The notes beneath the pieces are model-generated. The model was not told the origin of the DNA and did not search any database. It saw only the letters and a list, made by a program, of their open reading frames with translations. From Candidatus Mnemosynella bozhongmuii (GTDB taxonomy: Archaea; Halobacteriota; Archaeoglobi; Mnemosynellales; Mnemosynellaceae): a DNA stretch of 34,630 bases. The stretch lies in assembly GCA_014361165.1 (NCBI GenBank), contig JACIWD010000079.1:1-34630 (forward strand), in the 5' to 3' direction. Of this stretch, positions 14,500 to 21,304 are shown piece by piece. How positions within the stretch are numbered: position 1 is the stretch's first letter; each line of letters begins with the position of its first letter. The position numbers were made by a program, and so were the translations under genes.

Positions 14500-14635
14500 A
14501 CTTGCTTATATCGACAATTTGAGACGGATTATCAACGTATTTAGCCAAATATCGAATTTTAACATTCGTCACTAAAGTGAGATCTCGTAAAATTTTTACA
14601 TGAATATAAATAACAATTATTGTAATTCTCGGCAT
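14480..14635 (-). CDS. Unrecognised 51-aa protein
   Basis: A short frame beginning MPRITIIVIYIH, divergent from the cohesin-dockerin gene. An almost ideal ribosome site, AGGTGATGAA, sits directly before the ATG at 14635. ACTTTATC about 40 bases upstream could be its TATA box. The N-terminal 16 residues are hydrophobic beta-type, and the remainder is mixed and charged. The family is not recognised. The strong ribosome site is the main reason to believe it. Confidence 0.45.
   Translation of the reverse strand: MPRITIIVIYIHVKILRDLTLVTNVKIRYLAKYVDNPSQIVDISKYENFPD
14603..14612 (+). promoter_or_regulatory. Promoter of the cohesin-dockerin gene
   Basis: AATATAAATA lies about 70 bases before the ATG at 14680. 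A start site near 14636 would give a leader of about 44 bases that carries AGGAGGA as the ribosome site at 14665-14671. Confidence 0.5.
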
Positions 14636-14679
14636 TTCATCACCTTTAAAAAAGCCTCTGAAAAGGAGGAAGATAAAGT

Positions 14680-15939
14680 ATGGAAGGAACTAAAAGAATT
14701 CTCTCAATAGTGATGGCAGCAGTAATGGTGCTCTCAGTCTTCGCAGGGCTTGCAGTGATTCCGGCAAAGGCGTACTACACAGGTGCAACCGTCCTCAACG
14801 ACTCAATAGTGATGGGTGAGAAGCTCCACGTTCAGCTAACTGGAGCTGCTGAAGCGATAACAGTTAAGGCAGTTGGAGTTTCCGGCGATGCTGAAGGACA
14901 GGTCGTCATTCTCTATTCTGGCACACCTTCAGACAATGAGCTCCAGCTTGCAACTAAGGACATCATAACAAAAAGTGGAGAATACAATGTCACTGTAACA
15001 AACAGCACTTCCCTTCTTGGCTACAGAGTAGTTGCCGTCTCAGAACCAGTGCTCACTGCAAAGCTCAATGATGCAACCGCAAATAAGGATGACGTTTCAA
15101 GCTTCATAAAAGGACACACCGTTTACATCAACGGAACTTCAAATGCCGGAATCGAGTATGTGAGGGTTTACGATTCGAACAATGTCATCAAGTTTGAGGC
15201 AAAGACCTCTGTGAACTATTCCGGAGGAATCAATTACTGGGTTCTTGCTGATGACTCTGGAAGAACTCTAAGCGGTCTCGGTAAGGGAACCTACACTCTT
15301 GAGGTTAAGGACAAGGTTGGAACAAAGATCACGAAGACCTTCGAGGTTGTTGAAGATGAAACAAATAATATACCAAACGTTGTGCTGAGCCTCAGCTCAG
15401 ATGCAAAGCCGAAGAACTCAACCGTTATGATTTTTGTAAGCACCACGAATGCGGAATTCCACGGTCTTAACCTCACTTTGACCTTCGATTCAAGCGTCAT
15501 AAGTTTCATTAACGTCGCATCGCTCGTCGGCGGAAACATTTACAATAGCTCAAGTGAGGGTAGAGTTTCCGTGGTCTTAGTTAATACTGACGGCATCAAT
15601 GCTCTAAACGAAACGAAGATAATCGAGATAAAATTCAAGGTCATTGGAGAGCCCGGAGATTTCACATGGCTGAATGTAACAGGGGCGGAATTTGCCCTTC
15701 GTTCCGAACAGCTTTTCAGTCCTGATGAAATAAGGAATGGGTCTGTAAGGGTAACGATGAAGGGAGACTTCAACGGGAACGATAGGATTGACATAGGAGA
15801 TATAGTGCATGTTGCATTCATTGTCGTCGGAAAGTTACCTTCTGATGAAGCAGCGGACTTTAACGGAAACGAAGAAGTTGACATCGGCGATCTTGCGAAG
15901 ATAGCATACTATCTGCTAGGCAAGGTTGATGAACTATGA
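14680..15939 (+). CDS. Secreted S-layer-like protein with cohesin and dockerin modules
   Basis: A 419-aa exported protein. Residues 1-31 form a Sec signal peptide (charged start, hydrophobic core, cleavage after AKA). Residues 32-230 begin YYTGATVLNDS and form one or two beta-rich domains like those at the N-terminus of Archaeoglobales S-layer proteins. Residues about 233-358 resemble a cohesin (FHGLNLTLTFDSSVISF, then a KIIEIKFKVIG strand). Residues 361-415 are a dockerin with two calcium loops, D363-x-N-x-N-x-R-x-D371-x-x-D374 and D393-x-N-x-N-x-E-x-D401-x-x-D404. Several NxS/T sequons suggest glycosylation. Having both partner modules on one chain could let copies link into a surface polymer. 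No enzyme domain is present. Confidence 0.85.
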   Translation: MEGTKRILSIVMAAVMVLSVFAGLAVIPAKAYYTGATVLNDSIVMGEKLHVQLTGAAEAITVKAVGVSGDAEGQVVILYSGTPSDNELQLATKDIITKSGEYNVTVTNSTSLLGYRVVAVSEPVLTAKLNDATANKDDVSSFIKGHTVYINGTSNAGIEYVRVYDSNNVIKFEAKTSVNYSGGINYWVLADDSGRTLSGLGKGTYTLEVKDKVGTKITKTFEVVEDETNNIPNVVLSLSSDAKPKNSTVMIFVSTTNAEFHGLNLTLTFDSSVISFINVASLVGGNIYNSSSEGRVSVVLVNTDGINALNETKIIEIKFKVIGEPGDFTWLNVTGAEFALRSEQLFSPDEIRNGSVRVTMKGDFNGNDRIDIGDIVHVAFIVVGKLPSDEAADFNGNEEVDIGDLAKIAYYLLGKVDEL

Positions 15940-15957
15940 GGTATGATCCACAAATTA

Positions 15958-15977
15958 TATTTTTAATTTTTTTATTT
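15958..15977 (+). terminator. T-rich termination region after the cohesin-dockerin gene
   Basis: Runs of T (ATTTTTAATTTTTTTATTT) begin about 20 bases after the stop codon, a typical archaeal intrinsic terminator. A 6-bp inverted repeat, AGATCC/GGATCT, follows at 15996-16013. Confidence 0.5.
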
Positions 15978-16005
15978 AAATTTAACTCCTCTTCGAGATC
16001 CCATT

Positions 16006-16237
16006 ATGGATCTGCATGATACAAAAGAGGGTTTCCTAATACTGAAGATTACATTTCTTCACAGGGGACAAAACTCTTTTGAAAAATTTAAAAAGAAGAT
16101 CTGAGAACATCCACCATCTGGCTGCAGGGATCTCAGGATTTTACCCAGATGGAATTCTCTTTCCGATCGAAGAAAACGATGCACAGTTCAAAACCATTAA
16201 ACGAATTTCGAAGGACTTTCAGGAAATTATTCTTTGA
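16006..16237 (+). pseudogene. Frameshifted small gene (about 76 residues if repaired)
   Basis: From the ATG at 16006 a frame reads MDLHDTKEGFLILKITFLHR and continues 12 more residues to a TGA at 16102. Dropping the single T at 16102 joins it to a second frame (residues starting ENIHHLAAGISGFYPDG) that ends at a TGA at 16235. The joined product looks protein-like (GILFPIEENDAQF, then a lysine-rich helix). I recognise no family. The evidence is composition and continuity only. Confidence 0.35.
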
Positions 16238-16277
16238 AATGATAAATTTTTACATTATTACTCTTAATGATTATTTT

Positions 16278-17001
16278 TTATTCAAAGTAAGGTCTCCAAT
16301 CTATTGCATAAATATCGGAACGGGTAGCGGTTATTAAAATGTGGAAGAAAAATTTTGAAAAAGAAAATGGGTAATCAGTTGTAACAATTATCTCATCACC
16401 TGTTCTCTTCCATACGAATCCATCATTTTTGTAAATTAGATCTTTATCTAATATGTAAACTGCATCAGGCATTATTGAATAAAGTTCAGACTTAGATAAC
16501 TTTTTCTCTTCAAGATATTGCTCGTAATATTCTATCAATTTGTCTTTGCTTGGACCACTATAGGCAAAGATATATGAGAATACATATCCAGCTTTTTCTC
16601 CGACAGCAAATGGTTGTATCTTACTTTCTAATTTTTTAACGCTAGCAATATTATCTAAACTTTTTTTAAACTCACTATAATTCAGTGTAGATTTTATTTC
16701 AAACGTGCTGTTAACACCCTCGATAAAGAGCATCGAAACATCAGAGGATATAGACAATTTTGGAAAATCTCTACGGTAAACAACAATATCTTTGTTGTGA
16801 AGATCGATTTCCTTTTGAATCAATAATCTCCCCAGAAGTAATCTCAAAAACTGACGGAAGATGAAATTCCAATACATTTTTTACAAAATATTCACGAAGT
16901 CTTCCCAAGTCATAGGGAGACTCCCACTGTGATGAAGAATTATAAAAAGCTCTCAAAATATCAGGTAATGAATTGACGTATCGTATAAGGATATCATTCA
17001 T
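16278..17001 (-). pseudogene. DUF6602-like (PD-(D/E)XK-like?) gene broken by a one-base frameshift
   Basis: Two overlapping minus frames form one protein of about 240 aa. The first begins at the ATG at 17001 (MNDILIRYVNSLPD) and runs to SKGNRSSQQ. Removing one A in the AAA at 16791-16793 leads straight into DIVVYRRDFPKLS in the second frame, which continues with LFIEGVNSTFEIKSTL. The order E...G(D)IID...S-Q-D-I-V-V-Y...E-I-K-S matches the DUF6602 core, which I take to be nuclease-like (an inference). As written, translation stops about 74 residues in. The stretch is clearly AT-rich compared with neighbours, suggesting transfer. A sequencing error or programmed slip is possible. Confidence 0.6.
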
Positions 17002-17005
17002 TTCT

Positions 17006-17320
17006 TTATCCCTTTTTCTTATCCTTGCTAGTCCTATATAATGCTTTTGATACTATAATCAAGTCATGTGAAGATAACAACCTCCAATAATTATAAAGAG
17101 CAGCAAAAATATCTAATAAGTTTTGAACAGAATTAAAGGAACTGTTGAAAGGAAATCTGTTGTTAAATCTCTTCGCCCTCTCTTTAAGCCGAGAAAACAG
17201 GCTCTCTATGGAGATTCTTCTTCCAAAAGTTTCATGTTTAATATTTCACCACTTTTTTGAGGAGAACGTAGGCATGAAAGCTGTTCCTTTCGTCAAAACT
17301 GAAAAATACCATAAAGAGGA
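17006..17320 (-). mobile_element. Relic of a DDE transposase C-terminus
   Basis: One minus frame spans this stretch with an internal TGA at 17246-17248. Downstream of that stop it reads RRISIESLFSRLKERAKRF, then FNNRFPF, then a helix containing DIFAALYNYWRLL. This is the E-x-x-F/L-S-R-L-K-x-R ... F ... L-Y-N-x-x-R pattern at the end of IS6/IS240-type archaeal transposases. The N-terminal catalytic part, the start codon and the inverted repeats are missing. The reading ends at a TAA four bases before the DUF6602-like ATG and begins right after the response-regulator stop. Confidence 0.6.
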
Positions 17321-17321
17321 G

Positions 17322-17681
17322 CTACTTCTGAAGATACTTTTCTATTGTTTCGAGAAGTACCCTCCTTCTGAAAGGTTTTTCAACAATTTCAAGAGCTCCT
17401 GCTTTCAGGAGAATGTTCCTGTGAGTTCTCGCATATGCGGTAACTCCAATAATTTTGGCATCAGGATCATATTTCTTTATTTCCCTGGTTGCATCCACCC
17501 CGTTCATAACAGGCATTATTATGTCCATCAAGACAACATCCGGCTTGTGACTCTTGTATAACTGAACAGCTTCTTCTCCGTTTGTTGCGGTTATCACCTC
17601 ATACTTCTCCTCCAAAACGAGTTTCAGGGTCTCAAGAACATTCCTGTCATCATCAACCACAAGAATTTTCCGCCTTCCCAT
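17322..17681 (-). CDS. Stand-alone response regulator (CheY-like receiver)
   Basis: A 119-aa single receiver domain. The acidic triad D10-D12 (VVDDDRN), the phospho-acceptor Asp53 (VVLMDIIMP), Thr81 and Lys102 (EKPF) are all in place, so phosphorylation should work. There is no output domain, so it must act on a partner by contact. No histidine kinase is in the window. GGTGG lies upstream of the ATG at 17681, and a TATA-like block lies at 17718-17727, so it has its own promoter, distinct from the pilin-like operon upstream. Confidence 0.93.
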   Translation of the reverse strand: MGRRKILVVDDDRNVLETLKLVLEEKYEVITATNGEEAVQLYKSHKPDVVLMDIIMPVMNGVDATREIKKYDPDAKIIGVTAYARTHRNILLKAGALEIVEKPFRRRVLLETIEKYLQK

Positions 17682-17717
17682 GAATTACCACCGTAAAAAG
17701 CTTTTCGTTCTCCGGCC

Positions 17718-17727
17718 TTTTAAGTAT
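17718..17727 (-). promoter_or_regulatory. Promoter of the response regulator
   Basis: On the minus strand ATACTTAAAA is centred about 41 bases before the ATG, with A-rich sequence just upstream. Confidence 0.45.
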
Positions 17728-17751
17728 TTTCCTTTCTCTTTTGAAATTTCT

Positions 17752-18483
17752 TCAGATTATCTCGACAGAATAAATGGAGAGGAAAATCCTCAGATTTCCC
17801 GAAAGAGTGAGCTCAACCGTGTTTCCATCTCTTCCAATCTCGTATGATGCTGAAATTCTGGATAGCTCTTCCCTGAGGCATCTTTCCCATGCTTCCGGAA
17901 AATGACCGCTCTCTATTTCAAGATAAAGTTCTGAAGAGTCATTTATGGAAAATTCCTCTAAAGACCCTTTGAGGATGACCTTCCCGTAGAAGGAGGATTC
18001 GCTGATGTTCAGTTTTACGACAGGGATGTAAACCGAGATGTTTCCTGAAGTGTCCTGAAGGAAGGAGATTCTCGGCGAGAGCAGAGGCAGGGATGCAGAA
18101 GGATATGCGACAAAACATCCAGTGTTCTCATAACCAACAGTTCCCTTCCGGCTCTCATAAACTATGGTTTTCAGAGGGATCTCTCTCTCCAGAGACCCTG
18201 CAGAAATTTCGATTCTTGAGTCACTGTAAACAAGAACCGGGAAAGGAGACTGAAAATTAAGAGATTTTGAATGACTGAGGTTGGAAAAGCTGAGAATTGA
18301 GACCTCATTGATGCTCTCCGTTATCTCAATCATTGTATTCTTTGCATTCTCAAACCTCACATCCTCCTTCTGATTCTCAATCGAAGGGAGGACGTAGGCA
18401 TAGGAAAAGGCGATGAAAATGGTGAAAATTCCGAGAATGAGGATATAGCCAACAACTTCCGAGACAGCCCTTTCCCTCATCAT
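17752..18483 (-). CDS. Pilin-like secreted protein E (class III signal)
   Basis: A 243-aa protein with the N-terminus MMRERAVSEVVGYILILGIF. The short charged leader ends RERA, followed by V-S-E and a long hydrophobic helix with Glu at +3, as in archaeal type IV pilins cleaved by the prepilin peptidase PibD/FlaK. The remaining 210 residues form a beta-rich extracellular domain with NxS/T sites and two cysteines. The ATG overlaps the stop of pilin-like D (ATGA), with GGAGG four bases before it. It is the last of five co-directional pilin-like genes. Confidence 0.75.
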   Translation of the reverse strand: MMRERAVSEVVGYILILGIFTIFIAFSYAYVLPSIENQKEDVRFENAKNTMIEITESINEVSILSFSNLSHSKSLNFQSPFPVLVYSDSRIEISAGSLEREIPLKTIVYESRKGTVGYENTGCFVAYPSASLPLLSPRISFLQDTSGNISVYIPVVKLNISESSFYGKVILKGSLEEFSINDSSELYLEIESGHFPEAWERCLREELSRISASYEIGRDGNTVELTLSGNLRIFLSIYSVEII

Positions 18484-18941
18484 TCAGCCTCCGAAATCAT
18501 GAGGGTTGAGGAGGACGGATCATAACTCAACCGAACTCTATCTGAGGGGAGATAAGCTCTTCCCTGAAGTTTGATGTTCTGAGGTATCTGTGAAAGAGCT
18601 GCTCTCACCTCGTAAGTTCCATCGCCTATGGTGAGAGATCTCGTGCTGTTTGAGAGCTCGATGAAGTAGCCTCTCGTCTTCATGAACTCCGGAACGGTTA
18701 TGGTCTTCGCTGAAGATATCTGATTCCTCTCACAGAAAAGGGAGAATTCCGTTATTTCATCCGAGAGCTGAAGCGCAAGGTCGTGCATTTTCATCTCTCT
18801 TTCCCATTTTTCAGCACTCCACACAAGCGAGTTGAAGATTGAGAGAACGGCAACGAGAAAGATTGAGGAGATGATGATGTTCATGATAACTCCGATGGTC
18901 ATGGAAACTCCGCTATCACTTCTTCCCTTTTTCCTGCACAT
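18480..18941 (-). CDS. Pilin-like secreted protein D
   Basis: A protein of about 153 aa. I start at the ATG at 18941, giving a basic leader MCRKKGRSDSG followed by the hydrophobic helix VSMTIGVIMNIIISSIFLV. A longer frame to 19028 would lie inside gene C. The next ATG (VSM-T, at 18902) has GGAG five bases upstream but would lose the charged leader. The remainder is a small globular domain ending in SEAE. It overlaps gene C by 26 bp and gene E by 4 bp. Confidence 0.65.
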   Translation of the reverse strand: MCRKKGRSDSGVSMTIGVIMNIIISSIFLVAVLSIFNSLVWSAEKWEREMKMHDLALQLSDEITEFSLFCERNQISSAKTITVPEFMKTRGYFIELSNSTRSLTIGDGTYEVRAALSQIPQNIKLQGRAYLPSDRVRLSYDPSSSTLMISEAE

Positions 18942-20052
18942 CAAACTCGATGATGTCATATCCATAACCTCCTGGATAGTTGTAGTAGAAGTAAATTGTG
19001 TAATGTTTCGAGAGGTTGTATCTGTCATCGAAGAAAATGTGAACTTTGAACTCCCTCTCTGATCTGACCGTCAGGGGAGATTCCAGATTTACTGTTGTTC
19101 CGTTTGTTCCGGTGCCTTCCCATTCTCCCCGGGGACTGAAAAGGATTCTGCTGAAGGTCTCTCCGTTATCAGGAGTGAAGAAGACCGTCAATGTGGTGAT
19201 ATTCACCGAAGCATTTCCAATATTTCTGACGTCAAACTTCAGCTGATACTTCAGCTGATCATCATTAGGACCACCAACAATCTGGGCAGAATCCTCAACG
19301 TAAATCAGCCATCCCAGCGGAACTCCCGGAGAGGGAGCATAGAGGATTGAAAGTGTTGCAGAAGCTTTCACAAGGATCTTGCTGAATTCACCGTAAGCAA
19401 AGGCTGATATCGAGATGTTGAGAGAGGAGGGTGATGAAGAGTTCAGAGTCCAGCTCAGATTCTCAGAAGAGGATGATGGAAGAAGCTCAATTTCAGCCAG
19501 ATTTTCTTCTTCCAGACTCCAGTTTTCTGAATCATGCGAGAGTCCAACTCTCACGTCCCTCAGATTCTCTCCTCCATCGTTTATCACCTCAACACTCAGG
19601 TTGAATTCTGGGGCGTTGATGCTTTCTGGAGCATTAACCCTGAGCGAGAGATTCGGGATTGCAGAAGAAATTATGTGCTCTTCCTCAATGTTTCCGTGCT
19701 CTCTTCTGAGATCAATGGAGGCTCTCTCAATTATTCCCGTGCTCTGATTTACCGAAGGCATGATTTCTGAGTGAAGGAGATCTCCTGAAATTCCGTAAAG
19801 CTTCTGAAGTTCGCTCGAAATTCTCTCCGAGGATTCATTGAAGATCTGAGCTCTCCCGTCAGCCGAATCATTTAAATTCAGCTCCACAGAAAACTTCGCA
19901 ATTTCATCTCTGAGACTCTCAAGAAGCATCGAGTCTTTCTCTTCTGTTAAAATCTCCGTGTGACTCAACCTCACTGCGGTCAGCGTGAGAGTGAGAATCA
20001 TAATTGCGAGAATCATGCCGTAAAGCAGGATTATCTGAGCTCTTTCACGCAT
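18916..20052 (-). CDS. Pilin-like secreted protein C, large extracellular domain
   Basis: A 378-aa protein starting MRERAQIILLYGMILAIMI. The leader ends RERA before Gln, then comes a membrane helix of about 22 residues. Residues about 150-230 and 250-370 look like two beta-sandwich domains, the first CARDB-like (LSVEVINDGGENLRDV). More than ten NxS/T sequons are present. It is probably the largest surface component of the five-gene set. The start overlaps the stop of B by 8 bp. Confidence 0.7.
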   Translation of the reverse strand: MRERAQIILLYGMILAIMILTLTLTAVRLSHTEILTEEKDSMLLESLRDEIAKFSVELNLNDSADGRAQIFNESSERISSELQKLYGISGDLLHSEIMPSVNQSTGIIERASIDLRREHGNIEEEHIISSAIPNLSLRVNAPESINAPEFNLSVEVINDGGENLRDVRVGLSHDSENWSLEEENLAEIELLPSSSSENLSWTLNSSSPSSLNISISAFAYGEFSKILVKASATLSILYAPSPGVPLGWLIYVEDSAQIVGGPNDDQLKYQLKFDVRNIGNASVNITTLTVFFTPDNGETFSRILFSPRGEWEGTGTNGTTVNLESPLTVRSEREFKVHIFFDDRYNLSKHYTIYFYYNYPGGYGYDIIEFDVQEKGKK

Positions 20053-20560
20053 ACCACAGCACCAGCCTCAGGATTACAGGAGAGTAAAATCTACCTTCAA
20101 GATTCCGAAGCTCATGCTCGTTGATGAGCACCGGATTCTCAGCAATTCCATCCCTCAGAAAGATGGTTTTCTCCACAACAACGGCATCCCTTGGAACACC
20201 GCTGTCGATTCCCTCAGCAACCGTGATGTTTCCATCTGCACTTATGAAAATCAGAAAAACATCAAACCTGATGTTCTCGGGAAGGAGCTCTCTGAGAGTT
20301 TCCTCAAACTCCTCTTTTCCTCCGTCATTCCATCTCAGAATGCATCTCTGAAGAAAGTTCAACGAGGACTCATTCATCCCGTATCGGGCTTCAAGTGCAT
20401 TCAGAGAGGATATTCCGTAGTCCCTGAGCTGCTCTTCCGGAGTCTCATGAGATGGAAAGCTGAAGTACGGTTCATGAGTCATCAGGAAGTAAAGAGAGGT
20501 TAAAATAAGAGCCGAGGCTATGACTGCTTCAATCGTGTGCATCTGGGCTTTCTCTACCAG
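20045..20560 (-). CDS. Pilin-like secreted protein B, probable CTG start
   Basis: From the first ATG (20542) the protein is 165 aa, MHTIEAVIASALILTSLYF and onward, lacking the charged leader of its neighbours. Six codons further upstream, in frame, a CTG at 20560 would give MVEKA-QMHTIEAV, restoring a leader ending Ala before Gln exactly as in genes A and C. GGTGA (20565-20569) sits four bases before that CTG. No ATG, GTG or TTG lies between. I therefore extend the gene to 20560 (171 aa), overlapping the stop of A. One helix and a small extracellular domain follow. If CTG is not used, the gene starts at 20542. Confidence 0.55.
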   Translation of the reverse strand: MVEKAQMHTIEAVIASALILTSLYFLMTHEPYFSFPSHETPEEQLRDYGISSLNALEARYGMNESSLNFLQRCILRWNDGGKEEFEETLRELLPENIRFDVFLIFISADGNITVAEGIDSGVPRDAVVVEKTIFLRDGIAENPVLINEHELRNLEGRFYSPVILRLVLWYA

Positions 20561-21243
20561 ACTCTCACCACCAGAATTCCGTTGTAGTATTCCCTGATTC
20601 TCAGCTCTGTCAGATAGATGATTTCTGGAGAGTCTTTCTGAACGATCACCTGAATCTCAAGATTCTCCGGATCTTTCAAAACAAATGTGCACTCCTCGGT
20701 TGTGCTCACGGTTTCTCCATTCACACTTATTGTTCTGTTTCCTCTCAGAGGCTTCGGACAGAGAGGAGAGATCTCAACAACAACTTCATCTGGATGAGCG
20801 AGAGAAAGTGAGAGCGATGAGGAGTCGTGGAGCTCGAAGATGCTCTCATTCAGAATTCTTGCGGAGACCTTCCATTCTCCAAACTCGCTAATCTCATCTG
20901 GAGGTCTTCCGAAGATCTCCTTTCTGAGAGATCCATTTGAAGAGACGAAAATGATGTGAACGTCTCTGGAGGTGCCGAGAAGCTCCTTTCCCTCCTCATA
21001 TTCAATCCCGTGGAGCATTTCAAGCTTCGAGAAGTTCAGGATGAATGGAGAAACACTCCACTCATCGCTCAGCGCAAGAAGCTTTGAGATTCTTCTCGCT
21101 TCATTTTGAAAATCCTCTGAGGGCGAGCTCAGAAGACTTCCTCTGAAATCCTGAAGTGCTGATACCGTGAAGATTAAAACAAGGGAGAGAACTGAAATGG
21201 CCACGAGGAAATCGAGATGAATCTGAGCCTCATGCTTTCTCAT
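20554..21243 (-). CDS. Pilin-like secreted protein A
   Basis: A 229-aa protein, first gene of the pilin-like operon. Leader MRKHEA before QIHLDFLVAISVLSLVLIF gives the Ala-Gln junction shared with B and C. The extracellular part of about 200 residues is beta-rich, has two Cys and ends in VVRVW. I prefer the ATG at 21243 to the TTG one codon earlier. A GAGATGA ribosome site lies seven bases before the ATG. No pilus ATPase or membrane platform gene is in the window. Confidence 0.7.
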   Translation of the reverse strand: MRKHEAQIHLDFLVAISVLSLVLIFTVSALQDFRGSLLSSPSEDFQNEARRISKLLALSDEWSVSPFILNFSKLEMLHGIEYEEGKELLGTSRDVHIIFVSSNGSLRKEIFGRPPDEISEFGEWKVSARILNESIFELHDSSSLSLSLAHPDEVVVEISPLCPKPLRGNRTISVNGETVSTTEECTFVLKDPENLEIQVIVQKDSPEIIYLTELRIREYYNGILVVRVW

Positions 21244-21257
21244 CAAAATTCATCTCA

Positions 21258-21301
21258 GCATACTTTTAGAAAATTCTTTCCCCCTTGAGAAAGTATTTTA
21301 A
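21258..21301. promoter_or_regulatory. Divergent promoter region, pilin-like operon / TIGR00300 gene
   Basis: The gap of about 60 bases holds two AT blocks, TACTTTTAGA (21261-21270) and GTATTTTAAAAG (21293-21304). Read leftward, the second (TTTTAAAATAC) lies about 50 bases before the pilin A ATG. Read rightward, the first lies about 35-44 bases before the ATG at 21305. The assignment of each block is inferred from spacing. Confidence 0.45.
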
Positions 21302-21304
21302 AAG

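Noticed and set aside
14298..14516. Direct repeat TATATCGACA at 14298-14307 and 14507-14516
   Set aside because: A ten-base repeat within a few hundred AT-rich bases can arise by chance. There is no third copy and no symmetry.
18942..19028. Longer start for pilin-like protein D
   Set aside because: The extra residues are Thr/Ser-rich and encoded within the end of gene C. They would bury the charged leader required for prepilin processing.
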